From positions 1-58,254 of the forward strand of contig NZ_AYYO01000016.1 of the NCBI RefSeq assembly GCF_001436225.1: a stretch of 58,254 nt of DNA. The letters run 5' to 3'. Every line of letters begins with the position of its first letter. Positions within the stretch are counted from its first letter, which is position 1. The notes below the pieces were generated by a model. The model saw only the letters and a program-made list of their open reading frames with translations. It made no database searches and was not told the DNA's origin. The position numbers were made by a program, and so were the translations under genes. Shown here one piece after another: positions 35,952 to 45,530 of the stretch. The DNA comes from Lacticaseibacillus sharpeae JCM 1186 = DSM 20505. GTDB taxonomy: Bacteria; Bacillota; Bacilli; Lactobacillales; Lactobacillaceae.

Positions 35952-36858
35952 TTGAATCACCCTCCTCTTGGTTGTAGTAGCGCAGGAAGAGGTCTTCCAG
36001 AGTTGGTGGTGTGCTCTGCAGGCCCACGATGCCGCGGGCGGTGAGCTCGGTCATCACCGTGCCGAGTGCTTCAGAGTCGACGGCGAAGGTGTACTTGTTG
36101 TGGGCACCAGCAACCGGCGTGAAGCCGTGAATGGCCTTCATTTCCCCGAGGTCGACAGCCGGCGTGCTCGTGGTGACGGTGATGTTGGTCCGTGACAGCT
36201 GGCGCATCTCGTCTAGGGTTCCGGTTTCGATGATTTCCCCGCTGCGGATGATGCCGATGCGGTCACACATGCGTTCCACTTCACTCAGGATGTGACTGGA
36301 GAGCAGCACGGACTTGCCGGCTGCCTTCAGCGTTAGCACGTGCTTCTGGAAGACTTCCTCCATCAGCGGGTCGAGACCGCTGGTGGGTTCGTCGAAGATG
36401 TACAGGTCGGCGTCGGTGGCAAAAGCGGCGACCAGCGCAACCTTCTGCCGGTTACCCTTGGAGTAGGTCCGGCACTTCTTGGACACGTCGAGTTCGAATT
36501 CCTTGATGAGCGTGTCGGTCTTGGCGTCGTGCTTCTGGCCGTTGAGCTTCAGGAACAGGTCGATGGCCTCACCACCAGATAGGTTCGGCCACAGGTACAC
36601 GTCACCAGGCACGTAGGCGAGGCGCTTGTGGATGGCCACCGCGTCCGCCCAGACGTCCTTGCCGAAGATGGTGGCACTACCGCCTGATGCCTTGAGAATC
36701 CCGAGTAGCGTGCGGATCGTGGTTGATTTCCCCGCACCGTTGGGCCCGATGAACCCGAAGACCTCGCCGGGGTTGACGGTGAAGGTGATGTTCTTCAGGG
36801 CTTGGAACTTGCCAAAATGCTTTTGCAGATGATTGATGTTCACGACTGGTTCAGACAT
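35941..36858 (-). CDS. ABC exporter ATP-binding protein
   Basis: A 305-residue ABC ATPase of the drug-exporter type. Walker A is GPNGAGKST near residue 38. The signature reads YSKGNRQKVALVAAF, a common variation of LSGGQ in this branch. Walker B is LYIFDEPTSGLDPL near 158, and the switch His is in LLSSHILSEVERM near 190. A C-terminal extension of about 90 residues (from ITVTTSTPAVDLG) is typical of drug exporters. GGAGG seven bases upstream sets the ATG. It is the first gene of the ATPase-permease-tetR operon and is preceded by a leader of about 120 bases from the TetR-controlled promoter. Confidence 0.95.
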   Translation of the reverse strand: MSEPVVNINHLQKHFGKFQALKNITFTVNPGEVFGFIGPNGAGKSTTIRTLLGILKASGGSATIFGKDVWADAVAIHKRLAYVPGDVYLWPNLSGGEAIDLFLKLNGQKHDAKTDTLIKEFELDVSKKCRTYSKGNRQKVALVAAFATDADLYIFDEPTSGLDPLMEEVFQKHVLTLKAAGKSVLLSSHILSEVERMCDRIGIIRSGEIIETGTLDEMRQLSRTNITVTTSTPAVDLGEMKAIHGFTPVAGAHNKYTFAVDSEALGTVMTELTARGIVGLQSTPPTLEDLFLRYYNQEEGDSSER

Positions 36859-36987
36859 GTTGAGCCTCCATATAGATAGAATAAAATGATGTCAGTTAAT
36901 GCACGAAGAAGGCTGCTGCCTACAGTCCAGCAGGTAATCGTGGCCGGGAAAACGCCAGTGCACGCGCGTTTTTCATTCGGCAACCAG

Positions 36988-37031
36988 AGTGTACACCTGA
37001 ATTGACTGCTTAGTCAATGACTCATGAGTCA
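36988..37031 (-). promoter_or_regulatory. ABC-operon promoter with TetR-type operators
   Basis: Reverse promoter: TTGACT (37017-37012), 18 bases, TACACT (36993-36988). The -35 lies inside TTGACT-N4-AGTCAA (37002-37017), and the perfect 14-base palindrome TGACTCATGAGTCA (37018-37031) follows directly. The spacing fits one or two TetR dimers. Confidence 0.65.
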
Positions 37032-37115
37032 ATTTGTTTGTGGGAATTTTGGCGCCGCTGATGGCAGGTAAATTGGTAAAATATTTTGCGCATTTTGCCA
37101 GTGATTGGGGAACAC

Positions 37116-37207
37116 TTTTCCGAACATTAGAAATTGACTAAGCCCAGATTATTTTTTATAACGTTCGGCTCTAGTGCCTTGTTCTAATTAAATGTCAGTG
37201 TTAAACT
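37116..37207 (+). promoter_or_regulatory. guaB promoter with two PurBoxes
   Basis: TTTTCCGAACATT (37116-37128) matches the PurR box AWWWCCGAACWWT at 12 of 13 positions. An inverted second box has the core GTTCGG at 37163-37168. The promoter is TTGTTC (37179-37184), 17 bases, TAAACT (37202-37207). Box one is about 90 bases upstream of the start, box two about 48, fitting PurR control. Confidence 0.6.
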
Positions 37208-37221
37208 TGCAAACAATCAAA

Positions 37222-37257
37222 TAGAAGTGCGTCGGGCAATTGCCTGGCGCATTTCTA
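37222..37257 (+). promoter_or_regulatory. leader hairpin in the guaB mRNA
   Basis: TAGAA at 37222 to 37226 pairs with TTCTA at 37253 to 37257 and pairing continues to an AATT loop: 16 pairs with three G-U wobbles. It is not followed by T, so it is not a terminator. Wobbles suggest selection at the RNA level. It ends 14 bases before the ribosome site. Confidence 0.55.
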
Positions 37258-37261
37258 CTAA

Positions 37262-38767
<1,506 letters not shown>

Positions 38768-38775
38768 TTTTTGCT

Positions 38776-38819
38776 AGCGGCAATCCGCGTACATAATCGT
38801 GCGCAGGTTGCCGCTTTTT
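38776..38819 (+). terminator. terminator after guaB
   Basis: AGCGGCAA (38776-38783) pairs with TTGCCGCT (38808-38815), with an inner CGC/GCG pairing, then T. Confidence 0.9.
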
Positions 38820-39022
38820 ATTTGCGCGCGAACTGGATGCAGGCGGTGCGCGCAATTGTTTTGTGGGGTTCAACAACATTGGCGGCCAGAAACCATTGGC
38901 CGTAAAAATGACAGTTTAGTGGTTGTTTCAGGGTGGATTCATGATAACCTGCCCACGAGTTTGCCAGATTAAACGCCGCAACCAAGGCGTTTGCCCGGAA
39001 ATTGTTTGGGACACCAAAAAAA

Positions 39023-39105
39023 TTTGGGCGAACGCTCAAAATCTATTGCTTTTCAGAAAATTTCGCGTATATTTAATATGGGATTAAGTTGAGCGGGCGC
39101 TCAAC
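39023..39105 (+). promoter_or_regulatory. mntH promoter with two TetR-type operators
   Basis: The promoter is TTGCTT (39046-39051), 16 bases, TATATT (39068-39073). One operator, TTTGGGCG-AA-CGCTCAAA (39023-39040, one mismatch), lies upstream of -35. The other, GTTGAGCG-GG-CGCTCAAC (39088-39105, perfect arms), lies just after the start. The sites are 65 bases apart, centre to centre. The TetR gene behind mntH is the likely binder. Confidence 0.6.
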
Positions 39106-39249
39106 TAAAAGTGAATTAGCTGATTAATTTGGAAGCCGACACGGTTGAAGTAATCCGGAGTTGTCACGCTGGGAAGTGCGACGGTTCGAACTCGGGTGCG
39201 CGCCACATTGATCACCGAATTTCTAAGCCAATAGGAAAGAGGTATAATC

Positions 39250-40599
39250 ATGCAAGCAAATGATGTACACAAGGATGAACAAGGCGGCACGAGCCTTAGC
39301 GAAGTTAACGGGACAATCGAGGTTCCGCAGAACGCGGGGTTCTGGAAGACATTCCGCGCATTCATGGGCCCTGGGGTTCTGATTGCGGTGGGGTACATGG
39401 ACCCAGGTAACTGGATTACGTCCATCGCCGGTGGGGCACAGTTTAAGTACAAGCTGCTCGCCGTTGTTTTACTCTCAAGTTTAATTGCGATGATGCTGCA
39501 GGCAATGGCATCTAAGATGGGGATTGTGACGGGTAAGGACCTGGCACAGCTCACCCGGGAACACACCGGGAAAGTCGGGGGCTTCACGCTCTGGATCATT
39601 GCCGAATTAGCCATCATGGCCACGGATATCGCCGAAATCATCGGGTCTGGGATTGCGATTCAGTTGCTGTTCGGGATTCCGCTGATTGTCGGGATTTGTA
39701 TCACCGCGCTGGACGTTTTGCTATTGCTCTTGCTCATGAAGCTCGGGTTCCGCAAGATTGAAGCCATCGTTGCCACCCTGGTGGCCGTGATTCTGGTTGT
39801 GTTCGGGTACGAAGTGTTCCTGGCCAAGCCCGACATCGGCGGGATTCTCACCGGGTACATCCCAACGACGAGTATTGTGACGAACCACGGGATGCTGTAC
39901 CTGACCCTCGGGATTGTTGGTGCGACCGTGATGCCGCATGACCTGTACCTGGGTTCATCCATCTCCCAGACGCGGAAGGTGAACCGCAAGAACCGTGCAG
40001 AGTTGAAGCAGGCCGTTAAGTTTGCGACCATCGACTCCAACTTGCAGCTGTTCCTCGCATTCATCGTGAACAGCTTGCTCCTGATTTTGGGGGCGGCCCT
40101 GTTCTACGGGACGAAGAGTTCAATCGGCCGTTTCGCCGAATTGTTCCAGTCCCTGAACAACCCCGCAATCGTCGGCGCTATCGCCAGCCCAGTGCTGTCC
40201 ATGCTCTTTGCCATTGCGCTTCTGTCTTCCGGGCAGAGTTCAACCATTACCGGGACGCTCGCCGGGCAGATTGTAATGGAAGGGTTCATCCGGATTAAGG
40301 CCCCAATGTGGGTTCAGCGGCTGGTTACCCGGCTCCTGTCCGTGACCCCCGTGCTGATTTTTGCCTTCATCTACCACGGCAACGAAGCGAAGATTGAAAA
40401 CCTGTTGACCTTCTCCCAGGTCTTCCTGAGTATCGCGCTGCCGTTTGCGGTGATTCCGCTGGTTATCTTCACCAGCAGCAAGAAACTGATGGGTGAATTC
40501 GCCAACAACATGGCCACCAAGATTCTGTCCTGGATTGCCACGATTGTGCTGATTTTGCTGAATATTTACCTGATTCTGCAAACCATCGGCATTCTGTAG
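39250..40599 (+). CDS. mntH: Nramp-family divalent metal transporter MntH
   Basis: A 449-residue Nramp transporter that imports Mn2+ (and other divalent metals) with protons. The DPGN motif of helix 1 is at about residue 55 ([12 protein letters not shown]). MPH of helix 6 is at [13 protein letters not shown] near 230, and the loop [12 protein letters not shown] follows. About eleven hydrophobic segments are present. An acidic-polar N-terminal tail of about 25 residues precedes the core. AAAGAGG lies just before the ATG. The long 5-prime leader (about 170 bases) has no recognised riboswitch. The two palindromic operators and the adjacent TetR gene suggest control by that regulator in place of, or besides, MntR. 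Confidence 0.92.
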   Translation: MQANDVHKDEQGGTSLSEVNGTIEVPQNAGFWKTFRAFMGPGVLIAVGYMDPGNWITSIAGGAQFKYKLLAVVLLSSLIAMMLQAMASKMGIVTGKDLAQLTREHTGKVGGFTLWIIAELAIMATDIAEIIGSGIAIQLLFGIPLIVGICITALDVLLLLLLMKLGFRKIEAIVATLVAVILVVFGYEVFLAKPDIGGILTGYIPTTSIVTNHGMLYLTLGIVGATVMPHDLYLGSSISQTRKVNRKNRAELKQAVKFATIDSNLQLFLAFIVNSLLLILGAALFYGTKSSIGRFAELFQSLNNPAIVGAIASPVLSMLFAIALLSSGQSSTITGTLAGQIVMEGFIRIKAPMWVQRLVTRLLSVTPVLIFAFIYHGNEAKIENLLTFSQVFLSIALPFAVIPLVIFTSSKKLMGEFANNMATKILSWIATIVLILLNIYLILQTIGIL

Positions 40600-40611
40600 T
40601 CCAAAAAAGCC

Positions 40612-40639
40612 AAAAACCGTGGCGCTTGCTGCGGTTTTT
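40612..40639 (+). terminator. terminator after mntH
   Basis: AAAAACCG (40612-40619) pairs with CGGTTTTT (40632-40639). Confidence 0.88.
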
Positions 40640-40686
40640 ATCGTAGGCAGGCGGATATTGCGCCTAAATAATTGAAAGAGGTATGT

Positions 40687-41289
40687 ATGTCTAAAAGTGA
40701 CGATCAACGCGCCAAGATAGTGGACGTTGCCCGCGATCTTTTTGCTGAAAAAGGCTATGAAGCAACCACCACGCGTGAATTGAATAAGGCGCTCGGGATT
40801 GCGGACGGCTTGCTGTATTATTACTTCCCGCACGGCAAACAGGAAATTCTGGACACGATTGTGCGTCAGGGCCTGGAAAACCGGATTAACGAGGTTGCCT
40901 TCGATTTGTCGGGTGTGACCACGACGGCAGAGTTAGTTGACCAGCTGTTGCAACTGTTCCGCACGGTTTGGGACCTATTCACCCGTGAGGACAACTACCA
41001 GTCCTTCATGATCACCGTGCGTGAACGGATGCTGCTGTCCGACGACGAGTCGAGCTGGATGAACACGGTGCTCGCGGGGATCCAAACGGAAATCATGCAG
41101 GCGTTGCGGCCGCACGCAAACTTACTGCCCGGCAGCGAGGCCGACGTGCCCGTAGTTGCCAGCATCATCATGGATATTTTGCAGCGCCATCTGTACGAGG
41201 CCCTGCTCATCAGTAACCGCCGCGAATTGTCAGATGCGACGGCGGCGCAGATGCGCAAGGAACTCCAATTTATGTTATTTCAACATTAA
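40687..41289 (+). CDS. TetR-family regulator
   Basis: A 200-residue TetR-type protein. The DNA-binding domain is at residues 8-55: IVDVARDLFAEKGYEATTT, then LNKALGIADGLLYYYFPHGKQEI. The C-terminal part is an all-helical ligand domain. AAAGAGG (40675-40681) sets the ATG at 40687. It follows mntH on the same strand with a terminator between them, so it is expressed separately or by readthrough. The TTGAGCG-N2-CGCTCAA sites before mntH are of the kind bound by TetR dimers, which makes mntH a probable target. The ligand is unknown. A very strong terminator follows. Confidence 0.9.
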   Translation: MSKSDDQRAKIVDVARDLFAEKGYEATTTRELNKALGIADGLLYYYFPHGKQEILDTIVRQGLENRINEVAFDLSGVTTTAELVDQLLQLFRTVWDLFTREDNYQSFMITVRERMLLSDDESSWMNTVLAGIQTEIMQALRPHANLLPGSEADVPVVASIIMDILQRHLYEALLISNRRELSDATAAQMRKELQFMLFQH

Positions 41290-41299
41290 ACCGCGCGTT

Positions 41300-41348
41300 A
41301 GCCAGCGCCAATGTGCCCGTTTCGGGGCTGCATTGGCGCTGGCTTTTT
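41300..41348 (+). terminator. strong terminator after tetR
   Basis: A 14-base stem: AGCCAGCGCCAATG (41300-41313) pairs with its complement at 41331-41344, then five T. Confidence 0.95.
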
Positions 41349-41406
41349 GTTTCCGCCGCGTACTTTTTAGCTTTTGCATAAAAAATAAAATCAGCACCGC
41401 TTTATT

Positions 41407-41432
41407 GGTAGTTTTTGGTAGAATTGGGGTAG
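41407..41432 (+). promoter_or_regulatory. direct GGTAG repeats before the response regulator
   Basis: GGTAG occurs at 41407, 41417 and 41428, that is every 10-11 bases on one face of the helix, the pattern bound by OmpR-type regulators. It is a candidate autoregulatory site, and an inverted CTACC follows at 41440-41444. Confidence 0.4.
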
Positions 41433-41473
41433 CAATACCACTACCATTCTGATTTGGAAGAGGTTATATCGAA

Positions 41474-42160
41474 ATGAAAATTTTAATTGTTGACGACGAT
41501 AAAGAAATCGTTGAACTGCTGAGCATTTACGCAACCAACGAAGGCTACGAACCCATTCCGGCATACTCCGGGAAGGAAGCCATCACTAAGTTAGTCACGA
41601 ATCCCGACATCGCGCTCATGGTGCTCGACATCATGATGCCGAACATGTCCGGGATGGAGGTCGTGAAGGAAGTGCGCAAGGATAGTCAGATTCCGATTAT
41701 CATTGTGTCCGCCAAGACCGGCGACATGGACAAGATTCAGGGGCTGATTACCGGGGCTGACGACTACGTAACCAAGCCGTTCAACCCGCTGGAAGTGATG
41801 GCCCGCGTGAAGAGCTTGCTGCGCCGGAGCCAAAATGCGGTGCAGAACACGACGCCGGACGTTCTCGAAGTTGGCCCGCTGAAGATCAACAAGGATAGCC
41901 ACGAGGTGGTCACCATCGCGGGCAAGCAGATTCAGCTGACCGCCCTGGAATTCGGGATTCTGTACTTGCTGGCAAGTCACCCGAACCGCGTGTTCTCCGC
42001 CGACGAAATCTTCGAGCGCGTATGGCAGCAGGAGTCCATCGTGTCGGCTAAGACCGTCATGGTGCACGTTTCCCACCTGCGCGACAAGATTGAAGAAGCA
42101 ACGGACGGCGAGAAGGTCATCCAGACTGTTTGGGGCGTTGGGTACAAAGTTGAGGCATAA
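41474..42160 (+). CDS. VanR-like OmpR-family response regulator
   Basis: A 228-residue response regulator. The receiver domain has acidic D7, D8 and D9, phospho-acceptor D52 in VLDIMMP, T/S in IIVSAKTGD and K in YVTKPFNP near 103. The C-terminal winged helix is of the OmpR type (IQLTALEFGILYLLASHPNR, ending VWGVGYKVEA). It is most like VanR-type regulators, which control cell-wall genes. GAGG upstream sets the ATG. The kinase gene starts two bases after its stop, so the pair is cotranscribed. The D-Ala-D-Ala carboxypeptidase gene downstream is a plausible target. Confidence 0.93.
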   Translation: MKILIVDDDKEIVELLSIYATNEGYEPIPAYSGKEAITKLVTNPDIALMVLDIMMPNMSGMEVVKEVRKDSQIPIIIVSAKTGDMDKIQGLITGADDYVTKPFNPLEVMARVKSLLRRSQNAVQNTTPDVLEVGPLKINKDSHEVVTIAGKQIQLTALEFGILYLLASHPNRVFSADEIFERVWQQESIVSAKTVMVHVSHLRDKIEEATDGEKVIQTVWGVGYKVEA

Positions 42161-42162
42161 GC

Positions 42163-43329
42163 ATGGCCAGTGAAAAAATTCACCTCACGACCAAGGAAAA
42201 ATCTGAACTGTGGGTTGAGGGTCTCGTGACCGTCATCCTCCTTTTGCTACTCAATTTCGCCCTCATCGTCATGATTGACCAGATGATTGTGAGCGATCGG
42301 CAGTGGGCCAGTGCCATCTGGACCATCAAGACCACCATTACGTTCGGCGGGAATCACCTCTGGAGTTGGCAGAACCTGTTCATCATCGTGATGGCGGTGG
42401 CCGACGTCATTGTCGTCTACTGGCGCCTGATTCGTCGCTACCGGCAGATGCAGCTGCGCCACATCATTGGTGAATTGCACTACATCGCTGAGGGCCACCT
42501 GAACCACCGTATTCGCCTTGAAGTGGGACCGGATATGGAGAAGGTTGTCTCCAGTATCAACGCCCTGGTGGATTCGGCGGTGAAATCGATGGAAGAAGAA
42601 CGCAAGATTGAGGCCAGCAAGGATGAGCTGATTACGAACGTTTCCCACGATATTCGCACGCCGCTGACTTCCATCATCGGGTACCTGGGGCTAATTGAAG
42701 ACCGCCAGTACCGCACGGAAGCTGAGATGCAGAAGTACGTGCACACGGCCTACCTGAAGTCCAAGCAGATGAAGGTGCTGGTTGAGGACCTGTTCGAATA
42801 CACGAAGGTGCGCAGTACGACGACCAAGTTGACCTTGGCCAAGTTCGACATGGCCGCGATGCTCGATCAACTTGCCGCCAGCTTCGAGCTTGAAGGCCGC
42901 AAGAAGGGCATCGAGTTTGATGTGCACTGCGACCCGACGCCGCTCATGATGGAGGCCGACTCCGAGAAGCTGGGGCGGGTGTTCAATAATCTAATTATTA
43001 ACGCGCTGAAGTACGGCAAGGGCGCCAAGCACGTGTACCTGAGTGCGGAAAAAATCGGCTCGGAAGTGGTCGTGCGCGTGGCCAACGACGGGCAGCAGAT
43101 TCCGACCGGTTCGCTCAACCAGCTGTTCGACCGGTTCTACCGCGTCGAAGAAAGCCGCTCGCAGGAAACTGGGGGGTCGGGGCTCGGCCTGGCAATTGCC
43201 CAGAGTATCGTGACGTTGCACGGCGGTTATATTTTCGCGGATTCCAACCGCGAGCTGACCTCCTTTGTCATGCACCTGCCACTGAAGACCGGGGTCACGT
43301 TGAAGCGCGACGACAAGGAAAGCGTTTAG
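42163..43329 (+). CDS. VanS-like sensor histidine kinase
   Basis: A 388-residue membrane sensor kinase. Two membrane segments (about residues 18-40 and 66-86) enclose a short extracellular loop of about 25 residues. A HAMP linker follows, then the H box NVSHDIRTPLTSIIGYLGL with H162. The N box is VFNNLIINALKYGKG, G1 is VRVANDG, the F box is QLFDRFYRV, and G2 is GGSGLGLAIAQSIV. The architecture and the sequence of the H box match VanS-type kinases. The small loop argues against a large ligand domain, so sensing may occur in or at the membrane, for example lipid II or cell-wall drugs; that is inference. It is paired with the upstream regulator. Confidence 0.93.
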   Translation: MASEKIHLTTKEKSELWVEGLVTVILLLLLNFALIVMIDQMIVSDRQWASAIWTIKTTITFGGNHLWSWQNLFIIVMAVADVIVVYWRLIRRYRQMQLRHIIGELHYIAEGHLNHRIRLEVGPDMEKVVSSINALVDSAVKSMEEERKIEASKDELITNVSHDIRTPLTSIIGYLGLIEDRQYRTEAEMQKYVHTAYLKSKQMKVLVEDLFEYTKVRSTTTKLTLAKFDMAAMLDQLAASFELEGRKKGIEFDVHCDPTPLMMEADSEKLGRVFNNLIINALKYGKGAKHVYLSAEKIGSEVVVRVANDGQQIPTGSLNQLFDRFYRVEESRSQETGGSGLGLAIAQSIVTLHGGYIFADSNRELTSFVMHLPLKTGVTLKRDDKESV

Positions 43330-43370
43330 TTATTTTTCGGCAAAAGTCCGGCACAAGCGTAATCCCGGCA

Positions 43371-43398
43371 TTGTGCTTACTCTAATCCCGTGTAAAAT
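43371..43398 (+). promoter_or_regulatory. dacA promoter
   Basis: TTGTGC (43371-43376), 16 bases, TAAAAT (43393-43398) with a TG just before the -10. The direct repeat TAATCCCG occurs at 43360-43367 and 43383-43390, flanking the -35, which may be a regulator site. Confidence 0.55.
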
Positions 43399-43502
43399 AG
43401 TTTATGTATTGACGCGAAGTCTGGCGCGCTGTTAAGGCGTGTCGGGCTAAAAATAGTGCGTTTTCGTGTTCGCCGCTGCGGGCACATAGAGAGGATATAG
43501 TG

Positions 43503-44804
43503 ATGAAGAAGTTCTTCCGTACCATCGTGGCCTTTTTAGCCACGATTACGATTGGGGCCACCGTGCTGCCAGCAGCCACAGCTAGTGCGGCGACCGACGG
43601 GGTTGAAAGCACGCTGAACCTGAACGCGAAGGCGGCAATCAGTGTTGACGCCAAGACGGGTAAGGTTTTGTACGCTAAGAACGCAACCACGGCATTGCCA
43701 ATTGCGTCCATGACCAAGCTGATTACCGTGTACTTGCTGCGGGAAGCCATCAAGTCCGGTAAGGTGAAGTGGACCGACAAGATTACGCCGGACCACGAAA
43801 TCTACAAGATCAGCCAGGACAAGTCTTTGTCAAACGTGCCGCTGCGGGCCGATGGTTCATACTCCGTGAAGGAATTGTACCAAGCAACGCTGATTTACTC
43901 CGCTAACGCTGCAGCCATGGAACTCGGGGACATCGTTGCCGGGAGCCAGGACAAGTTCATCGACATGATGAACAAGAAGCTGCAGAGCTGGGGCATTAGT
44001 GACGCCACCATCGTCAACGCCTGTGGGCTCGACAACTCTGACCTGGGCGAATACATCGTCACCGGGACGAGCAAGACCGACGAGAACCGGATGAGTGCCA
44101 AGGACATGGCCATCGTGGCCCAGAAGCTGCTCACCGACTTCCCTGATGTCTTGGACACAACCAGCATCGCCCACAAGACCTTCCGCGCCGGCACCGATGA
44201 CGCCACGAAGATGGACAACTGGGACTGGATGCTGCCCGGCCTTGTTTACAACCAGTCCGACCTGAACGTTGATGGCCTGAAGACCGGGACGACCGACGCC
44301 GCTGGTGAATGCTTCACCGGGACGGCGACCAAGAACGGGATGCGGATCATCACCGTGGTGCTGAACGCCGGCGGGACGGGTGCCACCAAGCGTTTCCAGC
44401 GGACTGCTGAACTGATGCGCTGGACCTTCAGTAATTGGAAGAACATGACGATTGTCGGCAAGAACGCCAGCATCGCGGGGCACAAGACGGTCACGGTCGA
44501 CAAGGGTAAGGACACCACCGTTGCCGCGAAGACCAGTCAGGCCGTTACCGTGCCCGTACCAACCGCCACGACCAAGAAGGACGTGACGCTTAGCTACAAG
44601 GCCGTCAAGAAGACCGTTGCGGCGCCCGTGAAGAAGGGTACCACGGTCGGGGATGTCACTGTGAGCGTGAAGGGCGACACCCTCGGTTACGTCGATGGCA
44701 GCGAAACCGGCGTGAAGGTTGCAACCACCAAGACCGTTGAGAAGGCCGGCTTCTTCCGCCTGTTGTTCCGCGGGATTGGTAATTTCTTTAGCAACTTGTT
44801 CTAA
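43503..44804 (+). CDS. dacA: D-alanyl-D-alanine carboxypeptidase (PBP5/DacA type)
   Basis: A 433-residue penicillin-binding protein that trims the terminal D-Ala of peptidoglycan stems. A signal peptide (MKKFFRTIVAFLATITIG, cleaved near ASA) is followed by the peptidase S11 domain with S69-M-T-K72, SAN near residue 133 and KTG in DGLKTGTTDA near 260. The PBP5 C-terminal beta domain follows (about 310-410). The very end, FFRLLFRGIGNFFSNLF, is the amphipathic helix that tethers such enzymes to the membrane. GAGAGG eight bases upstream selects ATG at 43503 over GTG at 43500. It sits right behind the VanRS-like pair and may be under its control. Confidence 0.95.
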   Translation: MKKFFRTIVAFLATITIGATVLPAATASAATDGVESTLNLNAKAAISVDAKTGKVLYAKNATTALPIASMTKLITVYLLREAIKSGKVKWTDKITPDHEIYKISQDKSLSNVPLRADGSYSVKELYQATLIYSANAAAMELGDIVAGSQDKFIDMMNKKLQSWGISDATIVNACGLDNSDLGEYIVTGTSKTDENRMSAKDMAIVAQKLLTDFPDVLDTTSIAHKTFRAGTDDATKMDNWDWMLPGLVYNQSDLNVDGLKTGTTDAAGECFTGTATKNGMRIITVVLNAGGTGATKRFQRTAELMRWTFSNWKNMTIVGKNASIAGHKTVTVDKGKDTTVAAKTSQAVTVPVPTATTKKDVTLSYKAVKKTVAAPVKKGTTVGDVTVSVKGDTLGYVDGSETGVKVATTKTVEKAGFFRLLFRGIGNFFSNLF

Positions 44805-44823
44805 GCAATAGCATGCACTATCG

Positions 44824-44849
44824 GGGCAGACTTACGGGTCTGCCCTTTT
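44824..44849 (+). terminator. terminator after dacA
   Basis: GGGCAGAC (44824-44831) pairs with GTCTGCCC (44838-44845), then four T. Confidence 0.9.
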
Positions 44850-44983
44850 GTATGCGCCAGTGGCCACTTGCTACGTGTAATTTAAGTTAAATTGGTGCGT
44901 GGGTGTTGCCATTTTGGCCGCAGCTAGGCACAATAGCTGTAGAACCTATGCACTGAATTCGTGGTGCTTGTAGGAGGGTGAAC

Positions 44984-45463
44984 ATGGAATATTTTGACAT
45001 TACGCCACAAGGGATGGTGTGGCTGAAGGCCGAGATTGAGCGGTGCAAGGCCAAACGCCCGGCGCTGATCAAACGGGTGGCGGCCGCGGCGGCACTGGGG
45101 GATCGCTCCGAGAACGCCGAGTACACGGAATCGAAGCGTGAACTGCGGCACCTCGAAAGCCGGATGCGCTACCTGGACAAGGAAACGCGGTACGGCGAGC
45201 AGGTAACGGTCGCAGACGACGGTGTGGCCACGCTCGGCAAGACGGTGACGGTGCGTTTTAGCGATGAGGCCGACGACGTGGATACGTACAACCTGGTCGG
45301 GCCGGCCGAGGCGGAGATTTCGGAGGCGAACTTGACCTCGGTTTCCCCACTGGGCGCCGCGATTATGGGCCACAAGGTCGGTGACACCTGCGCCGTTGCG
45401 GCACCAGCGGGCACGTACTCAGTGACGATTGAACAAGTGCAACTGATGGGCGATTTCGAATAG
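44984..45463 (+). CDS. GreA/GreB-family transcript cleavage factor
   Basis: A 159-residue protein with the two Gre domains. The N-terminal coiled coil is at residues 1-75 (LKAEIERCKAKRPAL, then AAALGDRSENAEYTESKREL, whose acidic tip residues reach the RNA polymerase active site). The C-terminal FKBP-like domain is at about 80-155 (VTVRFSDEADDVDTYNLVG, then SPLGAAIMGHKVGDTCAV). GGAGGG sets the ATG at 44984 (a GTG at 44978 overlaps that site). Sequence divergence from typical GreA, for example a Tyr-rich start and a short hinge, suggests a second Gre-like paralogue. It helps backtracked RNA polymerase or competes for its secondary channel. Confidence 0.88.
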   Translation: MEYFDITPQGMVWLKAEIERCKAKRPALIKRVAAAAALGDRSENAEYTESKRELRHLESRMRYLDKETRYGEQVTVADDGVATLGKTVTVRFSDEADDVDTYNLVGPAEAEISEANLTSVSPLGAAIMGHKVGDTCAVAAPAGTYSVTIEQVQLMGDFE

Positions 45464-45530
45464 CCTTAGCGGTGCAAAGTGGAATCAAGCAGCATATTGG
45501 GGAACCGATATGCCGTACGAAAGGATTATT

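Noticed and set aside
38818-39039. 73-codon reverse frame upstream of mntH
   Set aside because: It starts with TTG without ribosome site and overlaps an mntH operator.
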